The notes below the pieces were generated by a model, which was given only the letters and a program-made list of their open reading frames with translations, had not been told where the DNA came from and did not search any database. 64,000 nucleotides of DNA from Acheta domesticus (taxonomy: Eukaryota > Arthropoda > Insecta > Orthoptera > Gryllidae), in assembly GCA_031308135.1 (NCBI GenBank), contig JAHLJT010000631.1, forward strand, positions 152,517,425 through 152,581,424, read 5' to 3'. The position numbers were made by a program, and so were the translations under genes. Positions 24,355 through 36,389 of this stretch are shown here, piece by piece (positions within the stretch are counted from its first letter, which is position 1; each line of letters opens with the position of its first letter).

Positions 24355-24890
24355 GAAAAGTAGTGGTGCTACAAGATCACAAATTTACTCGTATTATTTG
24401 AAACGGCTACGCCATTCTATACTACTACGAGATTTTGCATAAGGGATTTTTCCAATCTGCAATTGTTTTCCCCGCATGGATTCCAACTTTGTTTCTTAGG
24501 TTTAGAAAGCCATTCACATAACTCAAAAACCAACAGCATCACAGGCATATACAATCTTCCCAACGCTTTATACGTCAGTCTGAACATTTTCATTTCTTAT
24601 TTTCAAAAACTGATTGGTTCGTGTTGGTATGATTTCTATATCTAGTTTTAAAGAAGAGATTTCAGTAAGAAACGAAATAACTATAAGCAATATTGTTGTT
24701 GTAAGAAAACGGCGAAAAAATGTTGAATGTTTGCGAAATTCAGTGAGCTGAACAAAAATTACATTTGCACTATTTTTCAAGCGTCCTTTGCTCTATTAGA
24801 GAAAGCATTAAATCCAAAAATAGGGAGTTATTTTTGAGAAAATTTTGGAATAGTCGAGGCTTTGTTTAAAATACCTTGTATGTTGCTATT
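24355..24890 (+). repeat. Diverged family A-like variant
   Basis: Begins AGTAGTGGTGCTACAAGATC and later carries ACATTTGCACTATTTTTCAA and GGAGTTATTTTTGAGAAAAT, in the family order. It is much more diverged than the other copies and has no terminus. Confidence 0.45.
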
Positions 24891-26638
24891 TTATTTGTTG
24901 CCTCCCAGTCCCACTTCTACTTTTTCTCGGCCAGTCAAAAGTGTTGATGCTTTGTGAGCAATCGATCCAGCCCTGAATAACTGTAGTGCTTGAATTTTTT
25001 AGGGCGACATACCCACACATACACATTCACTTTTATATAACAGAAGCATTGTGGATTATAAACACATAGTGATCAACCATTCTCTTTTATTACCAGCAGT
25101 AGCGCATCATCCCTTTTAGTTTTGGTCTCCTGGACTTTCGTAACAATAAGAACTTGGACGTCAAGGAGTGACAACCTAAATCCCATTCACAAACCCATCT
25201 GTGGCTGGACGCCCTGCTACGTTTGTTTTCTGTTGTAGTCTTCCTTCCTTTACTTCTGCTCAAGTTTTAAGGCATTCGCATTTTAGACTTCTCTCCTTAG
25301 CTATTTCTGAACTCTTAGTGATGATTGTTACCATAGGCCACTAGGAAAGACGTCTTACTGACTTAGTATTCGAATTAGGTATTCCTACTCGGAAGGGAGC
25401 ATAACTGGTACACGTAGTGATCAGTAGTGTCTCTAGAAGACACGTTCAGCAAAACTACAAGAAATCCTGCCTGCCTAGTATAATGTTACAAACGTCTAGG
25501 ACCTGAAGAGGGGTGGATAGTGTTTGCTTTTTACCACTGAATATGTGCTGAGATATTGAATACATCGGAGAAACATTTATCCATGAGACATTTCCTGCAG
25601 ATTGTTAGGCAATCTAATATGAACAGATGTTTCGCAGGTACATGAAATTTCTTTTACTGAGAAGAACGTAACCTGTCGATCATCTGTGCTTGCGACAATC
25701 TGTATATTCTGAATTGTATATTTCTATTTTTTTTTCTGAGTCTGTTTTCAATGTGAAAACTGAAGGAGTTGGAATAAATCAACGATTAGCCAGCGAAGTT
25801 ATGATAAATTCAAGTAAGAAGCATCAGACAAACAGGCACAAAATTCCAAAGGAGAATTCTCAGCGCGAAGCTCACCTGAAACCAAAGTAAGGTTTCTTTT
25901 TACGAGCGCAAAACCTATCACTTTCAAGATGTAGACATGTCTTTTTGGCTTGGTAGTGCTCCTGTTCGCTGGGTTCGTCACTGTTTTTGAGCCTCCTATC
26001 CATAAAAGTAATTAAATTATATTTAAATTAACGAATATTTTGACTAATTCAGCCAATGCATTTCTGTTTCGTTTAATGTTTTAACTGTGGATACATGTGG
26101 TTGGGAGGTTACCCTTCAAGTACTGATATCCATAATTTAACACTCCTATTGTTTTGCGGTTATTTGTCATTGGCATTTAAAATGAAATGAAAACACATTT
26201 AACGCTGCTGCCTATCGTTTGATTTTTTCACGCTGCTCCCCTAAGAGCGACTTTTGTAATTGTGAAAGCTGTTGGATCTTCAGTCATTCATTTTACTATA
26301 CATTCGAAACAAAGCAAATCCAATAGATAACGGATCTCAAAATGTAAGAGAAATTTCTTAGGAGCCACATAATCAATCTATAGTTTTCAAGATGAATGTG
26401 AATAAACTAAGTTAAGAATTTTAGAGCTTTTCCGAATTTTTCAAATTTTTTTCTAGCTCTTAGTAATGTGCAGTGTCTCCCACGCATTTACATATGGACC
26501 AAGCAAAAAGCTAACAGACTTTAAATAATAAATTTACGTCAGTATCTGGATAAATTAGAGATAATTTGTATCACAGCACAGCAGATAATTTGATCACAGA
26601 TAATTTGTATCACAGTACAACACTACGACGGCTTAGGG
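24891..26638. other. No gene recognised
   Basis: Mixed-composition unique DNA. A short direct repeat (CAGATAATTTG) sits at about 26581-26610. No protein motif. Confidence 0.45.
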
Positions 26639-26900
26639 TTATAATGTGGGTGATGATGAAGGACCGATTGTGAGTGCATGTGAAGGACCAATTCGCGTCG
26701 GAAACCAAGGAAGTCGCCTGAAGAGCAGCCTGCGTTTCGAGCGCCGAAGTCCCGTTCTCCACGTGAGTGCGTTACGCAAGTGCTCAAGAACCGCGCCGCC
26801 TCTCTTCAGCGCACAGCACGGCTCTTCAGCTCTGGAGAAACCCACCTCGGCACCCGCACACGTCCGCGAGAGGCAGCGCACCTACAGATTGGTTTAGCAC
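26639..26900. other. GC-rich islet
   Basis: GC-richer, CpG-containing segment with open frames on both strands and no recognisable motif. Confidence 0.35.
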
Positions 26901-28161
26901 TTACCACTCTGAATTAAAAACCCTTGTTTACTGCGCTAAGTCTAATGGACGTACGGGCAAAACAACTCAGAACTTCTAACGAATGAACTTCAGTGAATGA
27001 AATTCTATTGCTATGTACCCTTTCATAATCATTAGTTCCCTACACCATGCCGCTCTTTGCAAGGCCAATCTTGCTTCTTCCTGACACCGCTGGAAGACTC
27101 AAGGAATATATTATATGGTCAGGAATGGGCTCTCGTCTAAATATACTCGCACAGCTTGGTAATCACTAATTCTTTTATCATCAAGAATTCTGTATTAGAT
27201 GTAGTTTTTGTTCTCTTTTAATTCAATTTCTCGTTTCCTATTTCCCACTGTTTTTGTTTTCGTCCTAATTATTCTAACAAATCTCAACACATAAATTTAA
27301 AGCCCCTTGTTTAAACTGTTTTTATATAATTTTCAGGAACATCTCTTTTTAAATAGATGCAATTTTTCCTTTCTTCTATTCATGACAGTTTCTTTACAGT
27401 GTCCTTGAACAAGCCTCTCCGAATAGAAACCTTCTCTATTTATTTTTAATTTTAATTTTCTTAATTTATGATTTTCTAAATCTTCACCCACTCACTTTCA
27501 GTCGCACGCTCCTACCAAACCTCCAGTTTATTGAGTCTCTACAGTCATGGTTCACATTCAATGTGGCCACACAACTGTAATCATTGGAAAAAGGAAGAGT
27601 GGTCAGCAACAGAAGTATTCCACCATCAGCGCTTGGAAGTGACCTGGGACTCAGTGGCTTCAAAGGTGGAGGCCACGACGGGAAATTGAATCACATTGAT
27701 AAAGAAGCCAGACCTCTCTGGACCTCTCTACCCTTCCGCATACGACAAAACGTTGTCTGTTGAGAAAACTCTCAATATTTAATCGGCCAATTCGGCGGTC
27801 TCACAGAGCGATGTCTTGATCAAATGTTAACAGTTCTTGCACACTATTTGGAAATATCTGTATCCATCTTGAAATCAAAATACTATCAATGAAGGTTTAA
27901 TGTAGAAGTTCTCCTTTTCCCTCTGCCTCTCAACATTCATATCGTAAATTTATATTCACCAGACCAGCAACATTATTAAATCCTTTCTTCCAAATATAAC
28001 CATAACGCTACGACAATTGCATCCTAATTTACATGTGTTTATTAAACTTTGTCTTTCCATGATTACTGTATAATTTGTGAAGTAATGCAGAAATTAGTGA
28101 CAGTGTACAAAAAGTAATTATTGTTAAATAATTATATAATATCTACTTATGTATGTATATA

Positions 28162-28163
<2 letters not shown>
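26901..28163. other. No gene recognised
   Basis: AT-rich DNA, with a more balanced segment at about 27540-27740 that lacks motifs. Confidence 0.45.

Positions 28164-28204
<41 letters not shown>
28164..28204. repeat. (ATT)n microsatellite
   Basis: About 13 uninterrupted TTA/ATT units. Such runs often form the 3' tails of CR1/L2-like LINEs; the sequence beyond it (28205-28315) could be a short minus-strand LINE tail but has no firm support. Confidence 0.85.
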
Positions 28205-30377
28205 AAGCCTGTTCATCATCAAGGGCGAAGACCTCCTGCGTAACGCAAGGAAGTTGTCCACGCCACCTAGATTACAATTCCATGTGACTGGTGGTTGGTA
28301 GACTGAGTACATACATTAAGTAACTGATATCCTAAATTACACTTGTTACACAATATTTCACAATCAAATATATATACACTAATTTATGAAACACGAAAGA
28401 ATATCTAATAATAATATTCTCCTAGTAATATAAGAGACAAGAATGAATCTCTCTACTTTTGCTGATATTCTTTTTTTCCTGCTTGGGCAAGCTATGGAAA
28501 TTCACATAATATTGATATATAAATATGCTTACCATTTATTTACCCTGCCATGCTTATAAATTTGGCCTATATTTAAATGTTGTCAATTTTACTTCTATTT
28601 GCTTATGGGTTTCAAATACATGCTATCTTTTTACCTGTCGTATGTGAACGTGCACTTTACACACAAATGCTATCTCTGGAAGTTCTGTTAATTAAAACTG
28701 GTTATTTTGAATTGAAATGGCAACTAGAAAAATACCAGAAAATACAGAAAATACTTAGACATCTTTGACATGCCCTGCGAATTAATTGAGGATTTTGGCG
28801 TGGCATCTGAGACATGTCCTACGAGTTGTATGACACGTCACATTACACAGTGGTACGAGCTAGTATCTTTTATTCTCGTGGCATCTGTCATGCTGTAGGA
28901 CGTCTATTATACACGTTACTTACGGGTGCAGAGGGTTAACTATGCAAATGAGGGTTGAGGAATTAAATATCGCTGCCGATTTTGGCCCGTTCGTTACTTC
29001 ACGTTGGAATCAGTATGCAATATTGTTCAAAGCAAACCACTATCACGAAGAGACGACCTCTCATCTCATACAGGAAGTGGCGGCACCCACGCAGCCATTC
29101 AGCATGTACAGAGAATTCTCCGGCTAACAGATCTCGAACCAAGAATTCTCTGCTCTATGAAGCTTCAAATGGGAACTTGCAACTACATACGCTTTTCTGC
29201 TTATTTTTTGTAATTTTTTAAAGAGAGCTTTATTACATTATGGCAGCCTTTTAGAAGAAAATACGTGTCTCATATGTAAAAAAACATGAAGAACCTGTTG
29301 TTGGGTGTTGGTGATATTTCTATTTTCTTACGATAGGGGGAATGAACAGGTCATGGTCAACTTCCAAGTTCTGGGTGTCACGGTTAGGAGTAACTGGCAT
29401 TTCATAGCCTTGGAACATTATTCTGCAAAGCATAAGCAATAAAAATGTCTTCAATCATTTTTTATATTTTCTTTTGTTAAGTTTTTAAGATTTGTTATGC
29501 GTCAGAGGATTATTTTGCGGAACATTTTAGTAACGTGTGCAATCATAAATACTAAAAGGATCTTGAGATTCATCTATTCTAGATAGCATTTTCTGATGTT
29601 AAACTTCAATAAGGCACGTTACAAAAGCGCAAATAACAAGTTTCGTATTATCATATGAACTTAATACACTTAATAATGTAAATAATGAACTTTTTCTACT
29701 CCTATTGTATAACGCTGTCTTTGGATGGCTGCAACCAGTTGCATAATGATGGTCATTTCGATACAGATTTCGTTATGATACAGGTTCTTGGCCAATCGCA
29801 GAGATGCTTACAAACCAAGTATTGTCACTTCATTAATCATTGAGAATCGTTGCAGTAAATGTTTCGTTCGAGTGTGTATATTAAAATTGCATTTAATATT
29901 ATATTAAGCTTCTCAGTTTTAATTTATTTTATTAGTAGTTATTTTTACTTGAAATATTATTAAAAATAAATTGGATCGTTATTTAACTTTGATCCTATTT
30001 GACTAGCGCAGTGGTAGTCATTGAAGAGAACTTTCAGTGAGGTTAAGATCTGAACGCAAGTCATTTTGTGTTATTTGCTGCTTCTGTGTGATTAACCTTA
30101 AAAAACCGGCCAATTCTTAAGTTTAAAATATTTAGTGAATGGTGGTTCTTTCTGATGGTGTTGACGTTTCCAGAAATGAGAGCAAATGCGAAAATACGGA
30201 AGTCGGAATATTATTGCCGCAACTTTTGTAGTCCCTCGCCGGCGCTCTGGTAAAGCACAGCCACCTGCGGGTGTAGGGTAGTGAGGTGTCCGCTAGGTGG
30301 CCTTGGCTGAATCTTGCATGTCGACTGCCAGGAAACAATTCAGTGGAGAAGTTTAACTTATAAAAGTTACCATAAGT
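28205..30377. other. No gene recognised
   Basis: Unique-looking AT-rich DNA. Open frames of 60-80 codons at about 28580-29220 show no motif. Confidence 0.45.
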
Positions 30378-30535
30378 CGTAGAAAAAGTACCGTATGAAA
30401 CTCGATGTAATGGGTATTAATACACTCGTGTGAAGTTTACGATACTCGCTCGTATCGTAATATCACACTCGTGTATTAATACCCATCATTACATCATCGT
30501 TTCATAATGTACTATTTTTACACGGTTTACTCTGC
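30378..30535. repeat. Long palindrome, probable MITE (about 155 bp)
   Basis: The arms fold over almost the whole length around a centre near 30448. GTAATGGGTATTAATACACT faces its complement at about 30470-30490, with further pairing outward (CGTATGAAAC against GTTTCATAATG) and inward (TACGATA, CTCGCTCG, TATCGTA). A near-complete palindrome of this size is typical of fold-back MITEs; a cruciform-forming unique sequence is the alternative. Confidence 0.75.
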
Positions 30536-31061
30536 CTCAAACCTTTTAATCAAGTTTCTTTTCCGTCCGTGTATACGTTCCTTTTCTAAGTCTGAATTCA
30601 GTTCACGTTGGATTGCACAATTTTCAATTCCTATGTGTTTTCTTTCCTACACGACTTTCAAAATTTTTCAATAGCTACTAAAATTAAAGATGTGGTATTT
30701 AGCGCAATACGTTTGATGATAATAATGTTGAATGTTTTCGAGAATTAAAGTTTTAACTATAAATAACTAAGGGCTTTTCCTCTCTTTTCAGATCTCGGTA
30801 ACCTTCTAAAGTGATGTGTGGATTATAGTATTAAAAAAACTATAAGAAATCATATTCATGTTCGTATTCATCGTCATGAATTAATAGAAATGATTTACTG
30901 CTCTTAGAACATATTCATCACCACCATGTATTGAAAGATCTTATCTTGAATTTGATTTGAACACGCGAGAAATCATTTTGTATGATCACTAAACCATTAA
31001 AAGTGACGTTCTGTATTACGCGCGTTTTGGAGTGTTTTCTGGCATGAAGAAACTGAATACG
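30536..31061. other. No gene recognised
   Basis: AT-rich DNA with no motif. Confidence 0.5.
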
Positions 31062-31291
31062 TTGTCGGCCCCGTGGCTGAGTTTGCTAAGTCAGTAGTGC
31101 CGTAGTGATCTCGGACCAAGGGATCGCGGGTTCGAGTCCCGCCTCAGGCATGTTTGTATGTGTTCGTCCTCTCACCCCCTATCATTACCATTTCGTTTCA
31201 TTCTCGTACCATAACGTTAAATCACATAGTGGTCGCTAATGACCTAGTAGTTGATGCGACCTTAAATAACAAAAAACAAAAACAACAAGAA
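31062..31291 (+). mobile_element. tRNA-derived SINE, apparently full-length
   Basis: The head has an A box-like TGGCTGAGTTTGCTAAGTC and a B box GGTTCGAGTCC at 31129-31139. The body then runs through TCACCCCCTATCATTACC and ends in a (AACAAAAA)-type tail at about 31270-31290. The same head, body and tail order recurs at 60637-60798. It is non-coding and copied by LINE enzymes. Confidence 0.85.
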
Positions 31292-31479
31292 ACATCTGAA
31301 TACATCAACTCTACGAATAAATAAAATACATACCGTCATATATTCCATATATTCCATATGCTTAGGTACTTTTTAAAAATTATTGTATGAATTCAGAAAA
31401 TGATATCGAAATACATTTATTGGATCTCGCAACCCACGACTGGGAACACCACGTCTGGTTGGGGCAATATGGCTACTAT

Positions 31480-31761
31480 GAGAAGTAACTGAGTGTTGAG
31501 TCATCTACACAATTTGTCACAATAAGATTCACTGTCAGAATTTCTCCACAGTCGCAAATGGGTTGCTCTTCATTCCTCACCATGTGCGAAGAGGTTATTC
31601 TTGTACTTCCTATACTTTGTTTGGTGATGCACATTTGATGCACATTATCGTCGAGTGTAGTTGAGATATGGTGCCCATTTAGTGGCTATTTGATCGGGTT
31701 TAATTTCGGGACAAGGCTATTCCACATGATCTGCCATGCTGTAAGGATACACTTTAAAAAG
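31480..31761 (-). pseudogene. RNase H-end of an older LINE ORF2 (distal part)
   Basis: Minus-strand reading gives AWQIMWNSLVPKLNPIK, then TRITSSHMVRNEEQPICDCG, then EILTVNLIVTNC, with stops and frame changes between. This order (Trp-Gln-x-x-Trp block, Arg-x-x-His/Ser-His block, Cys-x-x-Cys-Gly block, His/Asn-Ile-x-x-x-Cys) is the usual end of R1/jockey/I-type LINE proteins that carry RNase H. The proximal part lies at about 33653-33750, on the other side of the inserted CR1/L2-like LINE. The copy is dead. Confidence 0.7.
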
Positions 31762-31769
31762 CATTTCTT
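31762..31769 (+). repeat. Probable target-site duplication, left copy
   Basis: CATTTCTT is found here and at 33645-33652, on both sides of the inserted LINE. The site lies inside an older LINE whose coding blocks continue on either side. Confidence 0.65.
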
Positions 31770-33203
31770 GTGTCTTCAAGTGTACTTCAATATTCAGGAG
31801 AAATACTAAAACTGGGAGGGGAAGCCATGATTCCGTACCTTGCCCGGTTAATGGACGTAACTATAAATAATAATATGATACCTCAAAACTGGAAGGAGGC
31901 AATTGTAGTACCGATTCACAAGGGGGGAGACAGAAGGGTTATTAACAACTACAGGCCTATTAGTTTGACATCAGTCGTATGCAAGCAGATGGAACACTTG
32001 ATTGCAGAGTATATTAGAAAAGTTTGGAATAAAACTGATTGGCTTTTCCAAAATCAACACGGTTTTCGTCCTGGGTATTCGTGCGACTACCAGACTATTG
32101 CTTTATGTCAGGACATAGCAGATTCACTGGACAAAGGGAGTAGGGTCGATGCAATAATATTAGATTTTTCTAAGGTATTCGATCTTGTTCCACACGTACT
32201 TTTAATTGCCAAATTGTCAGAAACGGGATTAGATCATCGAATAATCTTGTGGATAAAAAAATTTCTTTCGGGGCGCACTCAAACAGTCAGGATAGGCAAT
32301 AAATATTCATCAAAAGTAGATGTAACTTCTGGGGTCCCCCAGGGGAGAGTGCAAGGACCACTACTATTTTTAGCGTTCAATAATGACATTGCAACTGGAA
32401 TAAAATCGAAAGTTAGACTTTTCACTGATGATTGTGTAATATATAGGAATATTGGCTCGTCTTCGGATGAAAATGTTTTACAGAACGATCTAAACTGTTT
32501 ATGGAACTGGGCGTGCAAAAATAAGATGGAATTAAATCCGGAAAAGAGTAAATTCATTTGTTTTACCAAGTGTCGTTCGAATGTACACCCCAATTATGAA
32601 TTAGGAACCAACCTTATACCACGTGTAAAAAGCTATAAGTATTTGGGTTTGGTCCTCAGAAGCGACTTGGACTGGTCGGATCATATTAACAAAACGGTAA
32701 AAAAATCCTGGAGAGCACTGCATTTTGTAATGCGTATCCTAAAAAATAGTAGCCCAAATGCCCGATCCCTAGCATATACTACACTTGTTCGTCCTGTTTT
32801 AGAATACGGATCAGCATGCTGGGACCCGTACAGGAAAGGGCAAATTGAGGCGTTAGATAAAATTCAAAAACGGGCCGGTAAGTTTTCAAATCATGGGCGC
32901 ATTTTTGATGAACGAGAAAAATGGGAGCCCTTATGTAAGAGAAGGGAACGGGCTTGTTTATGTGTAATGTACAAGACATACAGAGGAGACACAGCATGGG
33001 CAGATATCGGTAAAAGATTACATAAACCAGATTATAAAAGCAGAGGAGACCATCCGTGGAAAATACGATGTAGAAAAACTGATGTAGGCAAGTTCTCCTT
33101 TGTGAATCGCACTATAGAAGATTGGAACAAACTACCTGCAAAAGCACTAGAGGCTCTTCCTTCTAATGTAGGCAAATTTAAAAATACACTAAATTATACT
33201 TAG
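31770..33203 (+). CDS. Partial CR1/L2-like reverse transcriptase (477 codons)
   Basis: Open from the truncation point to the natural stop. Blocks in order: WKEAIVVPIHKGGDRR, NYRPISLTSVVCKQMEHLI, QHGFRPGYSCDYQTI, DAIILDFSKVFDLVPH (first catalytic Asp present), SGVPQGRVQGPLLFLAFNND, and LFTDDCVIY, where the usual Ala of FADD is Thr while both Asp are kept. SYKYLGLVLRSDLDW, LEYGSACWDPY and a Trp-Asn-x-Leu-Pro C-terminus follow. The protein would reverse-transcribe LINE RNA, but this copy has no start codon of its own at 31770 and lacks the endonuclease, so it is probably not expressed as such. RT identity is firm, clade less so. Confidence 0.87.
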   Translation: MSSSVLQYSGEILKLGGEAMIPYLARLMDVTINNNMIPQNWKEAIVVPIHKGGDRRVINNYRPISLTSVVCKQMEHLIAEYIRKVWNKTDWLFQNQHGFRPGYSCDYQTIALCQDIADSLDKGSRVDAIILDFSKVFDLVPHVLLIAKLSETGLDHRIILWIKKFLSGRTQTVRIGNKYSSKVDVTSGVPQGRVQGPLLFLAFNNDIATGIKSKVRLFTDDCVIYRNIGSSSDENVLQNDLNCLWNWACKNKMELNPEKSKFICFTKCRSNVHPNYELGTNLIPRVKSYKYLGLVLRSDLDWSDHINKTVKKSWRALHFVMRILKNSSPNARSLAYTTLVRPVLEYGSACWDPYRKGQIEALDKIQKRAGKFSNHGRIFDEREKWEPLCKRRERACLCVMYKTYRGDTAWADIGKRLHKPDYKSRGDHPWKIRCRKTDVGKFSFVNRTIEDWNKLPAKALEALPSNVGKFKNTLNYT

Positions 33204-33230
33204 ATCACTAACAATAATGAGACAATTACC

Positions 33231-33268
<38 letters not shown>

Positions 33269-33644
33269 GTATTATTAATACTGATATAAATATCATCATT
33301 ATTAACACTGCTTTAGCTTTGGTGTAATTCTTAAGTTATTATTATTATTGTTTTTGTTATTTTTATTATTATTGTCATGTCCGTTATACAGTAAAGTGAA
33401 GTGTTGTGTAGTGAAAGGGAAGGGAGAGTAGTGTAATGAAGGGGAGTGCAGTGTAGTGTAGTGTTAGTGAAACTAGAAGTCAATTTAGAGATAACTAGAA
33501 ATTAATTAGAACTAGGATATCATCCTCCAATTCTAATGGTAATTATAATTGTTAATGGTTGTTATTGTTCTAATTCTAATTGTTGTCATGTTTGCCACCG
33601 AGCATTAGCTCAAAGCGAACTAATAAATCTATCTATCTAATATC
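31770..33644 (+). mobile_element. 5'-truncated CR1/L2-like LINE with open RT
   Basis: The copy contains the RT-bearing reading frame (31770-33203), a 3' UTR with (TTA)n runs (33232-33266 and later), a GTGAAGTG-rich stretch (33395-33475), and an end with CTATCTATCTAATATC repeats near 33625-33644. An 8-bp direct repeat flanks it. The 5' truncation removes the endonuclease and ORF1. The undamaged reading frame argues for a fairly recent insertion. Confidence 0.8.
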
Positions 33645-33652
33645 CATTTCTT
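33645..33652 (+). repeat. Probable target-site duplication, right copy
   Basis: CATTTCTT repeats the 31762-31769 sequence just after the LINE tail. Confidence 0.65.
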
Positions 33653-34564
33653 ATCCGTTGTTTCCGGCACTTCTTGTTAGGAGTCTTCATTACCTGAGAT
33701 TCGTATGTGCCCGGGCACCAGATAAACGTAACTGATGTTTCTCTCTGTTCTAATTTTTGACATGATATGAGAATAACTTTTACGACATCCTTCCTGTTCA
33801 ACTGGCAACAGATGGTTCTTCTCTAGGTGTCTATATATTTTATCAGCTATGGCTGGAGTTATAACTTTGTACAGGACTGGCAGGCAAGTGATTGGCCTGT
33901 AGTTCTTCGCCAAAGAGCTGTCTCCCGCTTTGGGAAGCAAATACGTGATGCCGCATGTGAGCCATTCCGGGAGTTCCCTTAGGTTTTCTAAAATTTTAAT
34001 AACAGCTTTTGCTAGATGAAAATGTATTGCTGTTAATTTCTTAATCCAATAAATTTGGATCTTATCAATACCCGCTGATTTCCAGTTTGCCATGTTCTTA
34101 ATTGCTTGGCTGAGGTCCTCTTCCGAGAATTCGTGAATATGTTCCACTGTTTCTACGACTAAATTAACAACATCAACTACAGATTGGTACTAAGATGTGT
34201 CTTTGTTGTAGAATCTGATTTTCTCCCAGTTTCCTGCCCAAAATGTTTGACGTCATCTTTTGAAGGAGGGGCAGCATTGCCATTCGATTTTTGAGTCAGA
34301 CTGCGATAGAATCTCTTCGCGTCTCTTTCAAACAACCGATTCTGTACACGGAAATTTTCTCTGTTTGTAACGTCTAATTCGTTGAGCCCATGCTTGGATT
34401 TGTTCCTTTAGCTTTTCAGCTACCATTAGCTTTGTGTCATTTTCAATTTGGTATTTTTGTTCAACATGGAGTGTTTTTTGTTGAATTTTAGAAGTGTGAT
34501 TTGATTTAGAAAATGCCTCGTATAAGAATGATATTTCACGCCGTGTGTCGGCTATCCGTTTCAT
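33653..34564 (-). pseudogene. Decayed minus-strand LINE ORF2: R2/R4-like RT N-part joined to RNase H-like sequence
   Basis: On the minus strand from 34564: EQIQAWAQRIRRYKQRKF and, after a frame change, NGNAAPPSKDDVKHFWAGNW. Then come HIHEFSEEDLSQAIKNMANW, KSAGIDKIQIYWIKKL, ITYLLPKAGDSSLAKNYRPI and CLPVLYKVITPAIADKIY, up to LLPVEQEGCRKSY. These resemble the pre-RT region and first RT blocks of R4/Dong-like LINEs. At about 33750 the reading switches abruptly to YVYLVPGHIRISGNE, an RNase H signature (frames split around PGH), skipping the catalytic RT core. So the copy is either a large internal deletion or a chimera of two LINEs. It is cut at 33653 by the CR1/L2-like insertion. It encodes no working enzyme. 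Confidence 0.7.
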
Positions 34565-34715
34565 AATTATTTTCGTCCATGAGGGTATGGAGCTGTTTAC
34601 TCTGGCTGTGGCTGACTGTGGCTGGCTGCCGGCCTTCGGTGTTCTTGGCTGGCCTCAAAATTACCTGAGATGCTAGATATCCAGTTGCATATACGATGTG
34701 ATTGATTTCAGTTTG

Positions 34716-35046
34716 TTGTTGTTGTTTTATTATTACTATTATTATTATTATTATTATTACTATTATTAATTTTAATTATGTTCAGTGACCTATAGTGTGG
34801 TGACGTTGTGAAATTGAGGGAAACGAGTGTCTAAGAAAAATATTACAGCATAGTAATCTGCAGTGCAGTGAAGTGAAGTGTGGTGAGGTGGAATGATGTA
34901 AAAGCTTGCATGGTGAAATGTTCATGTTAATTTGTTAAGTTTGTGAATTTTGTAAAGTTGTTAAGCTCTGTAATATTAATTTAGTGTATTCTGCCACCAA
35001 GTTCTCAAATGTAATTGCAGAATTAGTAATAAACCTAAACTAAATA
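34716..35046 (+). mobile_element. Solo 3' UTR of a CR1/L2-like LINE
   Basis: It has the same order as the 3' UTR at 33230-33644: (TTA)n at 34731-34767, a stretch rich in GTGAAGTG units (34860-34890), TTCTGCCACCAAG (against TTTGCCACCGAG) and an AATAAACCTAAACTAAAT end. No coding part is left, as usual for heavily 5'-truncated LINE copies. Confidence 0.65.
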
Positions 35047-36389
35047 TTGATAAGACAGGAATAGGGAATTCTTCTGCTTATGACTTGGTGTAAAAAATCA
35101 ATCTAAGATGAATAGATATTCAACGCAGCCAAATGATTATTAAAATAATACTATATTTCACAAAAATAATGAATGAAATAGACAAGAGGTTTTGCTCAAA
35201 ACCAATTAAAAATAAAAAGTGACCCACACGATTCTTGCATCGAGTTAGTGAGGTTCTACTGTACAGAAACATACTACGTTAGTATACTTTATTATTCTTA
35301 GTCTATAAAACCTCATCACAGCCTTGATTGTAACAAACATTTTGTGTGCTTTATTTGATTCTTTTTTCTTTTGCACATTGGAATTGTACATTCTTTAATT
35401 ATACACCAAAAATTGAATGCAATGTCTTATGTACTTTCTTCCACAATCTTTCATCTGTTACCTAATATATGACAAAAATTCCTTCACTCTTTCTTGGGTT
35501 TTGCTACGATCAATAAATGACCATTTACTCTCAATGATATCACGTGTCTGACACTTGTTCTTGTGTGGTTGCTTTGAATAGCATTAGTATACTGCTGTTA
35601 AATAGTATTTTTCATAAAACGGTCGATAAAAAATTAACAGCCGCCGGCCGTTAAGTAACCAGATGATCTTCAAACTATTTATTGAACTTTGAAAACAAAT
35701 GACAAACGACATAAAGAACACACGCATAAACATATACAACATTTAGAAAAGTAATTTTCAACAGTTTAATTGAATTATTCTTATTTTTTACTTACAAGTT
35801 CTCTTTGAAGTAAACATTAACATTGAAGAAGTTTGTATTATTACTTATTTCCAAACCTTTATAAGAAGTGGAAGGTGCCGATGACGACGTACTTGAATCG
35901 ATTGACGTTGATCCAACCTCGGTGCTCAGTATGTTTCGAAATTTTAATTATTTTCTATACTGATTGTTAAATATACTTTTGTGCTACTGAAGTGAATTCC
36001 CAACCTCTAAGTTTTTTCAAAGAAAGCAGAGAACCTCCGTTTTCAACAAGCCTTGTGCCTGATGATCTTCAAAAATAATGTCCTTTATGGAGCTGAGAAG
36101 AATCTAATTTTAAAAATTCCTCTATTTGTTTTGTAATATCTCCTATTTTCAGTATACCTACAACATGTTTAGTGCATTTTCCATTTCTTTGAAAAAGCGG
36201 CTAGCTTCTAGGTCAAATGGACATAGGTCAGCATATTTTTGGTACAAGCCATATGCATTGAATGAAAGAACGTCTTTGGGAATTACCAACATTCTATTTT
36301 TTGTGCATTTCAGCGTAACTAGCACTCCCTTGCTTTTGATTTCTATATCAATAGGGACATAAATTCGTCTCGTCGGCATGCCCCAAAAG
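35047..36389. other. No gene recognised
   Basis: AT-rich DNA. Frames open on both strands at 36126-36379 overlap each other and have no known motif. Coding of unknown type on the minus strand cannot be excluded. Confidence 0.4.

Noticed and set aside
24070..24401. Open frames of 91-142 codons on both strands
   Set aside because: Same effect of GC-rich composition; no domain, no start or splice support.
31129..31139. tRNA gene (B box GGTTCGAGTCC)
   Set aside because: No complete cloverleaf follows; the sequence continues in a SINE body and tail shared with another locus.
36158..36379. Minus-strand frame of 73 codons with natural-looking composition
   Set aside because: No family recognised and the opposite strand is also open; kept as uncertain, not called.
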